64,000 nt of DNA from Caulobacter sp. (GTDB taxonomy: Bacteria > Pseudomonadota > Alphaproteobacteria > Caulobacterales > Caulobacteraceae). The notes under the pieces are model-generated. The model made no database searches, had not been told where the DNA came from, and saw only the letters and a program-made list of their open reading frames with translations. The stretch lies in contig NZ_JAGIBH010000006.1 of the NCBI RefSeq assembly GCF_017744445.1, positions 186,001-250,000 of the forward strand, written 5' to 3'. Shown piece after piece: positions 8,940 through 17,690 of this stretch. The first letter of the stretch is position 1. The number at the start of each line of letters is the position of its first letter. Position numbers and translations under genes: made by a program.

Positions 8940-10838
8940 ATGAGGAAGTTGCTGACCGCGAGCCTGATGGCCGCGCTCCTTGGATCGACCGCCGCCGCCG
9001 CCCAGAGCGATCCGCTGGCGCCGACCGGGCGCTGGACGGCCTATACCGCCGGACGCGCGACGACGCCGCCGATGGGGTGGAGCACCTGGAACGCCTTCGC
9101 CACCGCCATCGACGAGGAGAAGATCCTCGGCTCGGCCAAGATCATCGTGGACAGCGGCCTGGCGGCCAAGGGCTATCGCTACATCAACATCGACGACGGT
9201 TGGGCGCTGAAGCGGCGCATGCCCGACGGCAAGATGATCATCCGTGAGGACAAGTTCCCGTCCTCGCGCACCGGCGGGGATGCGCCCAGCTTCAAGGCCT
9301 ATACCGACAAGCTGCATGCCATGGGCCTGAAAGCCGGCATCTATTCGGACCTTGGCCGCAATACCTGTTCCGAGGCCTATTCGCCGACCGACGACGACCT
9401 GCCCAAGGGCACGGTGCTGGAGCGCGAAGTCGGGCTCTATGGCCGTATCGACCAGGACATCGCGCTTTATTTCAAGGACTGGGGCTTCGACTTCATCAAG
9501 GTCGACAGCTGCGGCCTGCGGGACTACGCGCCGCAAGCCGAGCGGGTGACGTCGGGCAAGTTCCGGGCGCTGGGGCCGTTCCTGGATTCCAGCGAGGTGA
9601 TGCGCACCGACATCGCCACGATCCAGGGCATGTTCCGCCAGATCAACACCGCCCTGGTTCGCGAGAATCCGGATGGCGACTACCTGCTGTCCCTGTGCGT
9701 CTGGGGCTCGGCGAACGTGCGCGCCTGGGGCAAGGACTACGGCGGCATCTCGCGCACCAGCGATGACATCTCGCCGGCGTGGGGGCGACTGCTGGTCAAC
9801 TACGACACGACCGTCACCCGCTCGCTGTACGCCCATCCCGGCTCGTGGAACGACCCGGACATGCTGCACATTGGGGCCGGCGACTTCGACGCCGATCACC
9901 TGACCGAAGCGCGTTCGCACTTCGCGCTGTGGGCGATCCTGAACGCGCCGCTGCTGATCGGCGCCGACCTGCGCACCACGCCCCAGTCGCTGCTGGACAT
10001 CTATGGCAATACCGACCTGATCGCGATCAACCAGGATCCGGCCGGCAACCAGGCGGTGCTGGCCCACGACTCCAGCGACCTGCAGATCCTGGTGAAGACC
10101 CTGTCGAATGGCGACAAGGCCGTGGCGATCTTCAACCGGGGATCGGGCGACTACGACGTCGACCTGGGGGCCAACCACCTGAAGTTCGCCGACAATGCGC
10201 CGATCGAGCTGACCGACCTGTGGAGCAAGCAGAAGACCAGCTTCACCAAGCGCACCAAGCTGCACGTCAAACCGCGCGAGACGCTGATCTTCCGGGCGCA
10301 TGGGACGAGGAGCCTGCAAGGCGGCTATTATCTGTCCGAGCAGCCGGGCAGCGTGAACCCGGCGGTCGACGGCATCGTCCAGCCGACCCCCGATCCTTCG
10401 ATCTTCCGCACGGCGGCAGGTTGGGGCGGCACCGGCGGGCCGGGCGACCGTCCGTCCTATGCTGGCTGGGGCGGTGCGCGAGCCGACAGCGCGCCCTATG
10501 GTCAGAACCTGCAGATCGCGGGCAAGCGGTTCGCCGCCGGCATCGGCATCCTGGCCAATTCGCGGCTTGAGGTGCGCAATGGCGGGGCAGGGCGCTTCAC
10601 CACCCTGGTCGGCGTCGACGACAGCGCCAGCGACAAGACCAGCGACGTGACCTTCGCCGTCTATGGCGACGGCAAGCTGCTGGCGACCAGCAAGCCGGCC
10701 AAGTGGGGCATGGCCCCGCAGTCGATCTCGGTCCCGGTCGCCGGGGTCAAGCTGATCGAACTGGTGGCCCGCAGCCCGCGCGGCGACAACCAGCGCCTGC
10801 CGGTCACCTGGGGCGAGGCGGCGCTGCTGGACCGCTGA
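8940..10838 (+). CDS. Secreted GH27 alpha-galactosidase with C-terminal NPCBM domain
   Basis: A 632-residue protein. After the signal peptide (AAAAQ, ~21) come the GH27 opening motif PPMGWSTWN (43-51), IDDGW, the nucleophile Asp189 in FIKVDSCG, the acid/base Asp275 or 276 in RTSDDIS, and SWNDPDML. Residues ~462-632 form an NPCBM-type carbohydrate-binding module (GWGGARAD, IGILANS, then a beta-sandwich). The enzyme should release terminal alpha-galactose from galactomannan, xyloglucan or similar glycans in the periplasm or outside the cell. The ATG at 8940 follows GGGGAAACG; an upstream in-frame start at 8907 would bury the signal peptide. Confidence 0.93.
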   Translation: MRKLLTASLMAALLGSTAAAAQSDPLAPTGRWTAYTAGRATTPPMGWSTWNAFATAIDEEKILGSAKIIVDSGLAAKGYRYINIDDGWALKRRMPDGKMIIREDKFPSSRTGGDAPSFKAYTDKLHAMGLKAGIYSDLGRNTCSEAYSPTDDDLPKGTVLEREVGLYGRIDQDIALYFKDWGFDFIKVDSCGLRDYAPQAERVTSGKFRALGPFLDSSEVMRTDIATIQGMFRQINTALVRENPDGDYLLSLCVWGSANVRAWGKDYGGISRTSDDISPAWGRLLVNYDTTVTRSLYAHPGSWNDPDMLHIGAGDFDADHLTEARSHFALWAILNAPLLIGADLRTTPQSLLDIYGNTDLIAINQDPAGNQAVLAHDSSDLQILVKTLSNGDKAVAIFNRGSGDYDVDLGANHLKFADNAPIELTDLWSKQKTSFTKRTKLHVKPRETLIFRAHGTRSLQGGYYLSEQPGSVNPAVDGIVQPTPDPSIFRTAAGWGGTGGPGDRPSYAGWGGARADSAPYGQNLQIAGKRFAAGIGILANSRLEVRNGGAGRFTTLVGVDDSASDKTSDVTFAVYGDGKLLATSKPAKWGMAPQSISVPVAGVKLIELVARSPRGDNQRLPVTWGEAALLDR

Positions 10839-10860
10839 CGACCAGAGGGGCCGCCGTCGC

Positions 10861-11208
10861 CTAGAGCGCTTCCTGCCAGTGCGGGTAGGTGACGTAGGCG
10901 GTGGCAGCCCCTTCCTCGTGGGCGCGGATCGTGACCGACGCGCCCTTGGGCATATGGATGACCTCGCCGGGCCCCGCGGTCACCACGGCGCCGTCGCTCG
11001 AGACCGACAGCCTCCCCGCCAGGATGATCATGACGTCGTCCACCGCGATCTTTTCCTCGAGAGTCGCACCAGGTCCGTAGCGACCGAAGCCGATGGTGAT
11101 CGGCGCGCCGTGCCGCTGGTCGACGACATTGCCGGCATAGACCTCGCCGTCCTGGCCGGGCGAGCGCTCGAGCGTCGCGTCGGCGACGTTGAACTTCTGC
11201 ACCTTCAT
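10861..11208 (-). CDS. Small single-domain cupin protein (EutQ-like)
   Basis: A 115-residue cytoplasmic cupin. The barrel motif region runs from ~40 to 100 (GFGRYGPGATLEE, then VIHMPKGA). The first motif lacks the usual paired histidines, so metal binding is uncertain; the sequence resembles EutQ-type cupins. The ATG at 11208 has GGAGAG seven bases upstream, whereas the longer frame from 11301 would run into the divergent promoter. It is convergent with the GH27 gene and divergent from the MarR gene of the ferulate operon, which makes a small-molecule role in that pathway possible but unproven. Confidence 0.75.
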   Translation of the reverse strand: MKVQKFNVADATLERSPGQDGEVYAGNVVDQRHGAPITIGFGRYGPGATLEEKIAVDDVMIILAGRLSVSSDGAVVTAGPGEVIHMPKGASVTIRAHEEGAATAYVTYPHWQEAL

Positions 11209-11308
11209 GCGGGCTCTCCTGCCTCTGTTCGCCGTCGTGACGAACGTGGCGGGGGCGGCATGGTTCAGCGCGCTTGGGCGACCAAACCGGATGTGACGCA
11301 AATTGTAA

Positions 11309-11337
11309 TTGACGATACTGTTTCATAGACATACTAA
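11309..11337 (+). promoter_or_regulatory. Probable sigma70 promoter of the ferulate operon
   Basis: TTGACG (11309-11314), a 17-bp spacer and TACTAA (11332-11337) sit 39 bp before the MarR ATG in a short AT-rich stretch. The spacer holds TGTTTCATAGACA (11319-11331), a weak dyad (4 of 5 arm positions) that could be the MarR operator. Confidence 0.55.
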
Positions 11338-11375
11338 TTTTCCCCAACGAGATAACGGGTGGGGAGGGCCGCGAC

Positions 11376-11849
11376 ATGGAAGACATCACGGCCTTTGGCG
11401 TGCTCGGCGAGCGCCTGAGTTTCCTGCTGCACCACGCCGACATGGGCGCGATGACCGCCCTGGCCGAGCGCCTGTCGCCGCTGGGGGTGACGCCCGGCCG
11501 AGCCACCGCCATCGTCTATATCGGCCTGCATGAAGGCTGCGACCAGATCACTCTGGGCCGTGCGCTGGGCGTCAACCGCGCCAGCACGATGAAGGCCATC
11601 GATGCGCTGACCGTGCTGGGTGCGATCGAGCGCCGGCCCGGCCGCGACCGCCGCACCAACGCCCTTCACCTGACCGAGACCGGCCGCGGTCTGCGCGGCG
11701 CGATCGAGCAGGCGACCCGCGAGCACGACCAGGCCGCCTTCGACGCGCTGTCGGCCGACGAGCGGACCCAGCTGCGCGGCCTGCTGACCAAGCTGCGGAG
11801 CGGGGCCCGACGCCGCGCTCCGGCTATCGCCATGGCCGCTACTCGATGA
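11376..11849 (+). CDS. MarR family regulator of the ferulate operon
   Basis: A 157-residue MarR-type winged-helix protein. The HTH runs from ~55 to 80 (TLGRALGVNRASTMKAID), and the wing has GRDRRTNAL. Family members sense aromatic ligands, and in hydroxycinnamate operons typically hydroxycinnamoyl-CoA thioesters, releasing DNA on binding. It is the first gene of a plus-strand run with vdh, ech and fcs (34, 47 and 25 bp gaps), so autoregulated repression of the whole operon is the simplest reading. GGGGAGGG precedes the ATG. Confidence 0.88.
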   Translation: MEDITAFGVLGERLSFLLHHADMGAMTALAERLSPLGVTPGRATAIVYIGLHEGCDQITLGRALGVNRASTMKAIDALTVLGAIERRPGRDRRTNALHLTETGRGLRGAIEQATREHDQAAFDALSADERTQLRGLLTKLRSGARRRAPAIAMAATR

Positions 11850-11883
11850 GCAAGGCCTCCCCAGCGTCGCGAAAGGATTGATC

Positions 11884-13293
11884 ATGAGCATTACCGCTAC
11901 CTTCGAGCGCCTCGATCCGATGACGGGGGCGGTCGCCACGACCGCGCCGGCGATGACCATCGCCCAGGCAGAGGCCGCCGCCGACAAGGCGGAGGCCGCC
12001 TTTGCCGGCTGGAGCGCGCTGGGTCCCAATGCCCGCCGCGCCTTCCTGACCAAGGCCGCCGACGCCCTGGCCGCCCGGGGCGACGCCTTCGTCCAGGCGA
12101 TGATGGGCGAGATCGGCGCCACCGAGGGCTGGGCGCGCTTCAACCTGATGCTGGCGGTCGGCATCGTCCGTGAGGCCGCCGCCCTGACCACCCAGATCGG
12201 CGGCGAGGTCATTCCGTCCGACAAGCCCGGCTGCATCGCCATGGCCCTGCGCGAGCCGGCCGGCGTGGTGCTGGGCATCGCGCCGTGGAACGCGCCGATC
12301 ATCCTGGGTGTCCGCGCCATCGCCACGCCGCTGGCTTGCGGCAACACCGTGATCCTCAAGGCGTCCGAGACCTGCCCGCGCACCCATGAGCTGATCATCG
12401 AGGCCTTCGCCGAGGCCGGCCTGCCCGAGGGCGTGGTCAATGTGGTCACCAACGCCCCGGCCGACGCGCCCGCCATCGTCGGCGCCCTGATCGACCACCC
12501 GGCCGTGCGCCGCGTGAACTTCACGGGCTCGACGGCGGTGGGCAAGATCATCGCCAAGCGCTGCGCCGAGCACCTCAAGCCGGTCCTGCTGGAGTTGGGC
12601 GGCAAGGCCCCGCTGATCGTGCTGGACGACGCCGATCTGGACGAGGCGGTCAAGGCCGCCGCCTTCGGCGCCTTCATGAACCAGGGCCAGATCTGCATGT
12701 CGACCGAGCGGATCATCGTGGTCGACGCCATCGCCGACGCCTTCGTCGACAAGTTCAAGGCCAAGGTCGGGGGCATGGCAGTCGGCGACCCGCGCGAGGG
12801 CAAGACGCCGCTGGGCGCGGTGGTCGACCTCAAGGCCGTCGGCCATGTCGAGAGCCTGGTCGCCGACGCCCTGGCGGCCGGCGCGGTGCAGGTCAATGGC
12901 GGCGCCTCGAACGGCGTATTGATGCCGGCCACCGTGGTCGACAAGGTCACGCCGCAGATGAAGCTGTTCCGCGACGAGAGCTTCGGCCCCGTGGTCGCCG
13001 TGATCCGGGCCCGCGACGAGGCCCACGCCATCGAGCTGGCCAACGACACCGAATACGGCCTGTCGGCCGCCGTCTTCACCCGCGACACCGCGCGCGGCCT
13101 GAAGGTCGCCCGCCAGATCAAGTCGGGCATCTGCCACGTCAACGGCCCGACCGTGCACGACGAGGCCCAGATGCCGTTCGGCGGCGTCAAGGCCTCCGGC
13201 TACGGCCGTTTCGGCGGCAAGGCCGGCATCGACGCCTTCACCGAGCTGCGCTGGATCACCATTGAGACGCAGCCCGGCCACTACCCCATCTGA
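11884..13293 (+). CDS. vdh: Vanillin / hydroxybenzaldehyde dehydrogenase
   Basis: A 469-residue NAD(P)+ aldehyde dehydrogenase of the vanillin/salicylaldehyde dehydrogenase branch. It has the cofactor motif FTGSTAVG, the general base Glu237 in LELGGKAP and the catalytic Cys271 in GQICMSTER. In this operon it should oxidise vanillin (or 4-hydroxybenzaldehyde) released by Ech to vanillate (or 4-hydroxybenzoate), feeding VanA and PobA encoded nearby. The ATG at 11884 follows GAAAGGA; a TTG two codons earlier is less likely. Substrate assignment rests on context. Confidence 0.92.
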   Translation: MSITATFERLDPMTGAVATTAPAMTIAQAEAAADKAEAAFAGWSALGPNARRAFLTKAADALAARGDAFVQAMMGEIGATEGWARFNLMLAVGIVREAAALTTQIGGEVIPSDKPGCIAMALREPAGVVLGIAPWNAPIILGVRAIATPLACGNTVILKASETCPRTHELIIEAFAEAGLPEGVVNVVTNAPADAPAIVGALIDHPAVRRVNFTGSTAVGKIIAKRCAEHLKPVLLELGGKAPLIVLDDADLDEAVKAAAFGAFMNQGQICMSTERIIVVDAIADAFVDKFKAKVGGMAVGDPREGKTPLGAVVDLKAVGHVESLVADALAAGAVQVNGGASNGVLMPATVVDKVTPQMKLFRDESFGPVVAVIRARDEAHAIELANDTEYGLSAAVFTRDTARGLKVARQIKSGICHVNGPTVHDEAQMPFGGVKASGYGRFGGKAGIDAFTELRWITIETQPGHYPI

Positions 13294-13340
13294 CGCGGCT
13301 CAAGCGTCTTCCTCCCCCGAATTCTCCTCAAGGACCGGTC

Positions 13341-14168
13341 ATGACCGAGATCAACGACACCGCCACCTTCACGGTCGAGAACCGCATCGCCTGGGTGAAG
13401 TTCAACCGCCCGGACAAGCGCAACTGCATGAGCCCGCGCCTCAACCAGCGCATGGGCGAGATCCTGGCCGAGCTGGAATATCGCGACGACGTCGGCGTGC
13501 TGGTGCTGACCGGCGAGGGCTCGGCCTGGTCGGCGGGCATGGACCTGAAGGAATACTTCCGCGAGACCGAGGCCAAGGGCCTGGGCGCGGTGCGTCAGGC
13601 CCAGCGCGAGTCCTACGGCTGGTGGCGGCGCCTGCGCTGGTACCAAAAGCCGACCATCGCCATGGTCAACGGCTGGTGCTTCGGCGGCGGCTACGGCCCG
13701 CTGTATTCGTGCGACCTGGCCATCGCCGCCGACGAGGCCCAGTTCGCCCTGTCGGAGATCAACTGGGGCATCCTGCCGGGCGGCGGCGCCACCAAGGTGG
13801 TGTCGGACCTGATCCCGATGCGCGACGCCATGTACCACGCCCTGACCGGCGAGCTGATCGACGGCAAGAAGGCCGCGGCCTGGCGCCTGGTCAATGAGAG
13901 CGTGCCGCTGGACCAGCTGAAGGCGCGGGTCGTCGAGCTGGCCGAGGTGCTGCTGAAGAAGAACCCGGTCGCCCTGAAGGCCACCAAGGACGCGGTCCGT
14001 CGGGTCAAGGAGATGACCTACGACAACGCCGAGGACTATCTGGTCCGCGCGCAGGAGGCCGCCAACTCGTTCGACGACGATGGCCGCAAGGAAGGCATCA
14101 AGCAGTTCATCGACGACAAGACCTACAAGCCCGGCCTGGGCGCCTACGACCTGGCCAAGCAAGGCTAG
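13341..14168 (+). CDS. ech: Feruloyl/p-coumaroyl-CoA hydratase-aldolase
   Basis: A 275-residue crotonase-fold enzyme very similar along its length to known hydroxycinnamoyl-CoA hydratase/lyases: RPDKRNCMSP, SAGMDLKEYF, TIAMVNGWCFGGG, FALSEINWG, then a C-terminal IKQFIDDKTYKPGL. Tyr72, Ser123 and Glu139 appear equivalent to the known active-site residues. It hydrates feruloyl-CoA and splits off acetyl-CoA, giving vanillin. It sits between vdh and the CoA ligase gene, exactly as the pathway requires. Confidence 0.95.
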   Translation: MTEINDTATFTVENRIAWVKFNRPDKRNCMSPRLNQRMGEILAELEYRDDVGVLVLTGEGSAWSAGMDLKEYFRETEAKGLGAVRQAQRESYGWWRRLRWYQKPTIAMVNGWCFGGGYGPLYSCDLAIAADEAQFALSEINWGILPGGGATKVVSDLIPMRDAMYHALTGELIDGKKAAAWRLVNESVPLDQLKARVVELAEVLLKKNPVALKATKDAVRRVKEMTYDNAEDYLVRAQEAANSFDDDGRKEGIKQFIDDKTYKPGLGAYDLAKQG

Positions 14169-14193
14169 GCAGGGCTGAAAAGGGGAGGCGTTC

Positions 14194-15684
14194 ATGGGCG
14201 GTGCGATCGATCATGTGGGCCTCCAGGCTCGCCTGGGGCCCCAGCGGCTGGCGGCGGTTGACCTGGCCAGCGGCTGGCGCTGGACCTATGGCGAGCTGGA
14301 CGCGGCGATCGCCCGCTGCGTCCGGGTGCTGGTCGAGCGCGGCGTGGGCTTAGGCGATCGCGTCGTCAGCCTGGCCCGCAACCGCGTCGAGCTGGCGATC
14401 CTGCACCTGGCCTGCGCCCGGATCGGGGCGATCTATACGCCGCTGAACTGGCGGCTGAGCGCGGCCGAGATCCTGGCCCTGGTCCAGGACGCCGAGCCCC
14501 GCCTGGTGGTCGGCGACCATGAGCTACAGCGGGTCGGCCTGGACGGCCTCTCCCTCGACCTGCTGGCCGGCGAGATCGAGGCCGCTTCGCCCTTGGACCT
14601 CGGGCCGTTCGATCGCGATCGGCCGTCGCTGATCCTCTACACCTCCGGCACCTCGGGCCGGCCCAAGGGCGTGCTGCTCAGCGAGCGCAATCTGGACCAG
14701 ACGGCGCAGAACTTCGGTCGACTTGGGCGGGTCACGCACGAGAGCGTGTTCCTCAACGATGCGCCGATGTTCCACGTCATCGGCCTTGTGACCTGCGTCC
14801 GACCGGCCATGCTGCACGGCGGGACCATCCTGGTGTCGGACGGCTTCGAGCCGGCCCGGACCCTGGCGCGGCTCGGCGATCCGGCGCTGAGCGCCACCCA
14901 CTATTTCGGCGTGCCGCAGATGGCCCACGCCCTGCGCGCTCACCCGTTGTTCGACGCCGATCGCCTGCGTGGCCTGACGGCGATCTTCACCGGCGGCGCG
15001 CCGCATCCGGCCGCCGACATCCGCGCCTGGCTGGCCGACGGCATCCCCATCGTTGACGGCTTCGGCATGAGCGAGGCGGGGACCGTGTTCGGCATGCCCG
15101 TCGACATCGCCGCGATCGACGCGCGGGCCGGATCGGCGGGCGTGGCCATGCCGGGCGTGTTCAGCCGCATCGTCGACGCCGACGGCCGTGACTGTCCGCC
15201 CGACGTGGCCGGCGAGCTGTTGCTGAAGGGCGAGAACCTGTTCTCGGACTACTGGCGCCGGCCCGAGGAGACGGCAAAGGCCTTCGACGCCGAGGGCTGG
15301 TTCCACACCGGCGACATCGCGCGCGCCGACGCCGAGGGCTTCCACTGGCTGGTGGACCGCAAGAAGGACATGTTCATCTCGGGCGGCGAGAACGTCTATC
15401 CGGCCGAGATCGAGGCGGCCCTGGCCGGCCATCCGGCGATCGCCGAATGCGCCGTCGTCGGCCTGCCCGACGCGCGCTGGGGCGAGATCGGCTGCCTGGT
15501 CGTCGTGACCCGGCCGGGCCTGACCCTCAGCCACGACGAGGTCCTGGCGCACCTGGAACCGCGCTTGGCCCGATACAAGCTGCCCAAGTTCACCACGCCC
15601 ATGGACGCTCTGCCGCGGACGGGCACTGGCAAGGTGCAGAAGACTGTGCTGCGGGAGCAGTTGCTGGAGCGGTCGCTGGCTTAG
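14194..15684 (+). CDS. fcs: Feruloyl-CoA synthetase-type acyl-CoA ligase
   Basis: A 496-residue ANL-superfamily ligase. It has the P-loop YTSGTSGRPKG (~149-159), the adenine motif DGFGMSEAG, the hinge/GD motif FHTGDIARAD, DRKKDMFISGGENVYP, and the C-terminal lysine region GTGKVQK. It should activate ferulate, p-coumarate or caffeate to the CoA thioester for Ech. The ATG follows AAAAGGGGAGG and is 25 bp after ech. It is the last gene of the marR-vdh-ech-fcs operon. Substrate choice comes from the operon rather than from residues I can read. Confidence 0.9.
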   Translation: MGGAIDHVGLQARLGPQRLAAVDLASGWRWTYGELDAAIARCVRVLVERGVGLGDRVVSLARNRVELAILHLACARIGAIYTPLNWRLSAAEILALVQDAEPRLVVGDHELQRVGLDGLSLDLLAGEIEAASPLDLGPFDRDRPSLILYTSGTSGRPKGVLLSERNLDQTAQNFGRLGRVTHESVFLNDAPMFHVIGLVTCVRPAMLHGGTILVSDGFEPARTLARLGDPALSATHYFGVPQMAHALRAHPLFDADRLRGLTAIFTGGAPHPAADIRAWLADGIPIVDGFGMSEAGTVFGMPVDIAAIDARAGSAGVAMPGVFSRIVDADGRDCPPDVAGELLLKGENLFSDYWRRPEETAKAFDAEGWFHTGDIARADAEGFHWLVDRKKDMFISGGENVYPAEIEAALAGHPAIAECAVVGLPDARWGEIGCLVVVTRPGLTLSHDEVLAHLEPRLARYKLPKFTTPMDALPRTGTGKVQKTVLREQLLERSLA

Positions 15685-15715
15685 GGGCTGTAGCTTTAAC
15701 CTCCCCATCACCGAG

Positions 15716-15814
15716 CATCCCCGCGAAGGCGGGGATCCAAGCTGGTTTTCAGGATCGGGTGAGGCCGAGCGATGTCCCGCTGACTCGGCTTGGGTCCCCG
15801 CGTTCGCGGGGATG
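15716..15814. repeat. REPIN: inverted pair of REP hairpins
   Basis: Two 27-bp arms (15716-15742 and 15788-15814) are inverted copies matching at 25 of 27 positions. Each arm contains its own CCCCGCG...CGGGG hairpin, and 45 bp of unrelated sequence separates them. This is the architecture of a REP doublet mobilised by RAYT transposases. It lies between the convergent fcs and vanA genes and may also block read-through. Confidence 0.75.
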
Positions 15815-15852
15815 GTCGGATTTGGGGGAGGTCAAAGCCGGATGCCGACGAC

Positions 15853-16923
15853 CTAGCCGACCTCCTGGGCGATCATCCGATCGATCAGCCGCCGCGCGTG
15901 CGTGCCGCCGGCGTCGATGTTCAGGGTCAGCAAGCGACGGTCGGGCCGGCGCGAGAGATTGGCTTGCTGACGTTCCAGCACGGCCAGGTCCTCGCTGAAG
16001 ATCTTGCCCTGGCCTTCGCGAATGGTGTCGGTCAGCGCGGCGTCGTCGACAGCGAAGGCGCGGGCCATGCCCCAGAAGTACCAGTGCGAGGTCGGGGTCT
16101 CGGGCGTGATGAAGTCGACCACGATGCTGGACGCCTTGACCGCCAGTGGGGCGTCGTAGCCGCCGCGGCCGGCTAGAGCCACGCCGACCTCGATCATCAC
16201 CTGGCTGGGCAGGGAGAACCGGCAGATCTGCCAGCGATCGACCACGGCGTCTTCGTCCAGGCCGGCGCCCTTCAGCGCCATGCGCCAGAACGGCGGCGCC
16301 TTCACGCCCGGCATGTCCCGGCGGGTGACGACCTGCTGGCCTTCCAGGGACGTGTTGACCGGCGCCTCGTCGATCTCGCGCTGGCCGATGCTGGTGGCGT
16401 GGACATAGGTCTCGTGCGTCAGGTCCATCAGGTTGTCGACCATCAGCCGGTAGTCGCAGGCGATGTGATAGAGCCCGCCGCCATAGGCCCAGCCGGGGTT
16501 CTCGGCCCAGGGCATCGGCGGCAGCTTGGCGATGTCGGCCTGCGCCGCGTCGCCCGGCCAGACCCAGATGAAGCCGTTGCGCTCGACGACCGGAAAGGCG
16601 CGGGCGGCGGGCAGGGCCTCGGTGCGCTGGCCAGGCATGCCGGCTGCGCGGCCGTCGCAGCCGACCGTCAGGCCGTGATAGCCGCAAACCAGCTGGCCCT
16701 CGCGCACGAAGCCCAGCGACAGCGGCGCGCCCCGATGCGGGCAGAAGTCCTCGACCGCGGCCACCTGGCCGGCCTGGCCACGGAAGAACACCATCGGCTC
16801 GCCGCAGATCGTGCGGCCCAGCGGCTGGGTCGTCAGCTCCTCGGACGTGGCGGCGACGTACCAGGCGTTGGATGGCCAGGTCGGGGTAGAGGGGAGCGAT
16901 GCGCGCTGGGACAAGGCCGTCAT
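15853..16923 (-). CDS. vanA: Vanillate O-demethylase oxygenase subunit (Rieske)
   Basis: A 356-residue Rieske-type aromatic oxygenase. The [2Fe-2S] ligands are Cys61/His63 in CPHRGAP and Cys80/His83 in CGYHGL; the mononuclear iron site is in NLMDLTHETYVH. Length and motifs fit VanA, which demethylates vanillate to protocatechuate and formaldehyde. Start choice: GGAGGAAACC directly precedes the ATG at 16923, and the longer frame to 17028 crosses the promoter. The reductase partner VanB is not encoded next door nor anywhere in the window. It is divergent from a MarR gene. Confidence 0.93.
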   Translation of the reverse strand: MTALSQRASLPSTPTWPSNAWYVAATSEELTTQPLGRTICGEPMVFFRGQAGQVAAVEDFCPHRGAPLSLGFVREGQLVCGYHGLTVGCDGRAAGMPGQRTEALPAARAFPVVERNGFIWVWPGDAAQADIAKLPPMPWAENPGWAYGGGLYHIACDYRLMVDNLMDLTHETYVHATSIGQREIDEAPVNTSLEGQQVVTRRDMPGVKAPPFWRMALKGAGLDEDAVVDRWQICRFSLPSQVMIEVGVALAGRGGYDAPLAVKASSIVVDFITPETPTSHWYFWGMARAFAVDDAALTDTIREGQGKIFSEDLAVLERQQANLSRRPDRRLLTLNIDAGGTHARRLIDRMIAQEVG

Positions 16924-16968
16924 GGTTTCCTCCGGCCGGCGTTGATCGCTCAGCATAGGTTTTGTGGC

Positions 16969-16997
16969 ATACTGTTTGCGTGGCAAACTGTTGTCAA
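16969..16997 (-). promoter_or_regulatory. vanA promoter with MarR-type operator in its spacer
   Basis: On the minus strand a consensus -35 (TTGACA, 16997-16992), a 17-bp spacer and a weak -10 (CAGTAT, 16974-16969) precede vanA. Arms ACTGTTTGC (16971-16979) and GCAAACTGT (16983-16991) flank a 3-base centre, forming a 21-bp dyad with one mismatched pair that covers the spacer and part of the -10. A bound repressor would exclude RNA polymerase. Confidence 0.7.
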
Positions 16998-17102
16998 TTG
17001 ACGGACGGGGTCGATTTCGTGGCGACAAGCTCTATGCTAGGCCTGCAAATCGTCAGGGTTCCAACAGTCGGGAACCCGCCAAACCGATATGGACCCGCGC
17101 CC

Positions 17103-17573
17103 ATGAAAGCTTCCGCAGACCTGTCGACCGTTGAGGACGGCGCGGAGTCGGGCCTGGATTTCGACACGCTGGACCAGGTGCTGGGCTTTCACGTCCGCCA
17201 GGCCCAGGGCACCATGCACCGGCACATCATCGCGGTGCTGGCCGAGGCCGACCTGACCCAGAAGCAGTCGGCGACCCTGTGGCTGATCGGCTCCAATCCC
17301 GGCACGTCGCAGATCGCCATCGGCAACGCCCTGCGCATGGACCGCGCCACCACCATGGCGGTGATCGACAAGCTGGAAGCGCGGACCCTGGTGATCCGCC
17401 AGCGCTCGGCCGTCGATCGGCGTCGCCACGAGCTCTATCTGACGCCCGCGGGCCAGAAGCTGCTGGTCGAGGTCAAGGCCATGGTCAAGGCGCACGAGCA
17501 GGCCTTCGCCGACCGCTTCACCGCCGCTGAGCTGGATACCCTGGTCGCCCTGCTCAAGCGCCTGTACGTCTAG
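17103..17573 (+). CDS. MarR family regulator, probable vanillate-responsive repressor
   Basis: A 156-residue MarR protein with the HTH at ~75-100 (SQIAIGNALRMDRATTMAVID) and a wing with DRRRHEL. It is divergent from vanA and upstream of an MFS gene; both promoter regions carry the half-site GGCAAACTRT, so it probably represses both. Start: the ATG at 17103 gives a normal family length, while the frame open from 16962 would translate the operator. No strong Shine-Dalgarno precedes the start. Caulobacter vanAB is known to be controlled by a GntR-type VanR, so a MarR here would be a different regulator. Confidence 0.85.
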   Translation: MKASADLSTVEDGAESGLDFDTLDQVLGFHVRQAQGTMHRHIIAVLAEADLTQKQSATLWLIGSNPGTSQIAIGNALRMDRATTMAVIDKLEARTLVIRQRSAVDRRRHELYLTPAGQKLLVEVKAMVKAHEQAFADRFTAAELDTLVALLKRLYV

Positions 17574-17587
17574 CCCAGCTCTGAATC

Positions 17588-17615
17588 TATTTGGCGACAA
17601 ATAGTTTGCCAAATA
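17588..17615. promoter_or_regulatory. MarR-type operator upstream of the aromatic MFS gene
   Basis: An 8-bp perfect inverted repeat (TATTTGGC at 17588-17595, GCCAAATA at 17608-17615) lies 76 bp before the MFS start. It contains ATAGTTTGCC, the complement of GGCAAACTAT, which matches one arm of the dyad in the vanA promoter. Confidence 0.55.
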
Positions 17616-17690
17616 AACGATCCGATATACAAACAAATATAGACGCCCTTCAGGGCGCGACGGATCGGCTTCACGCCTGGAGGAAACGGA

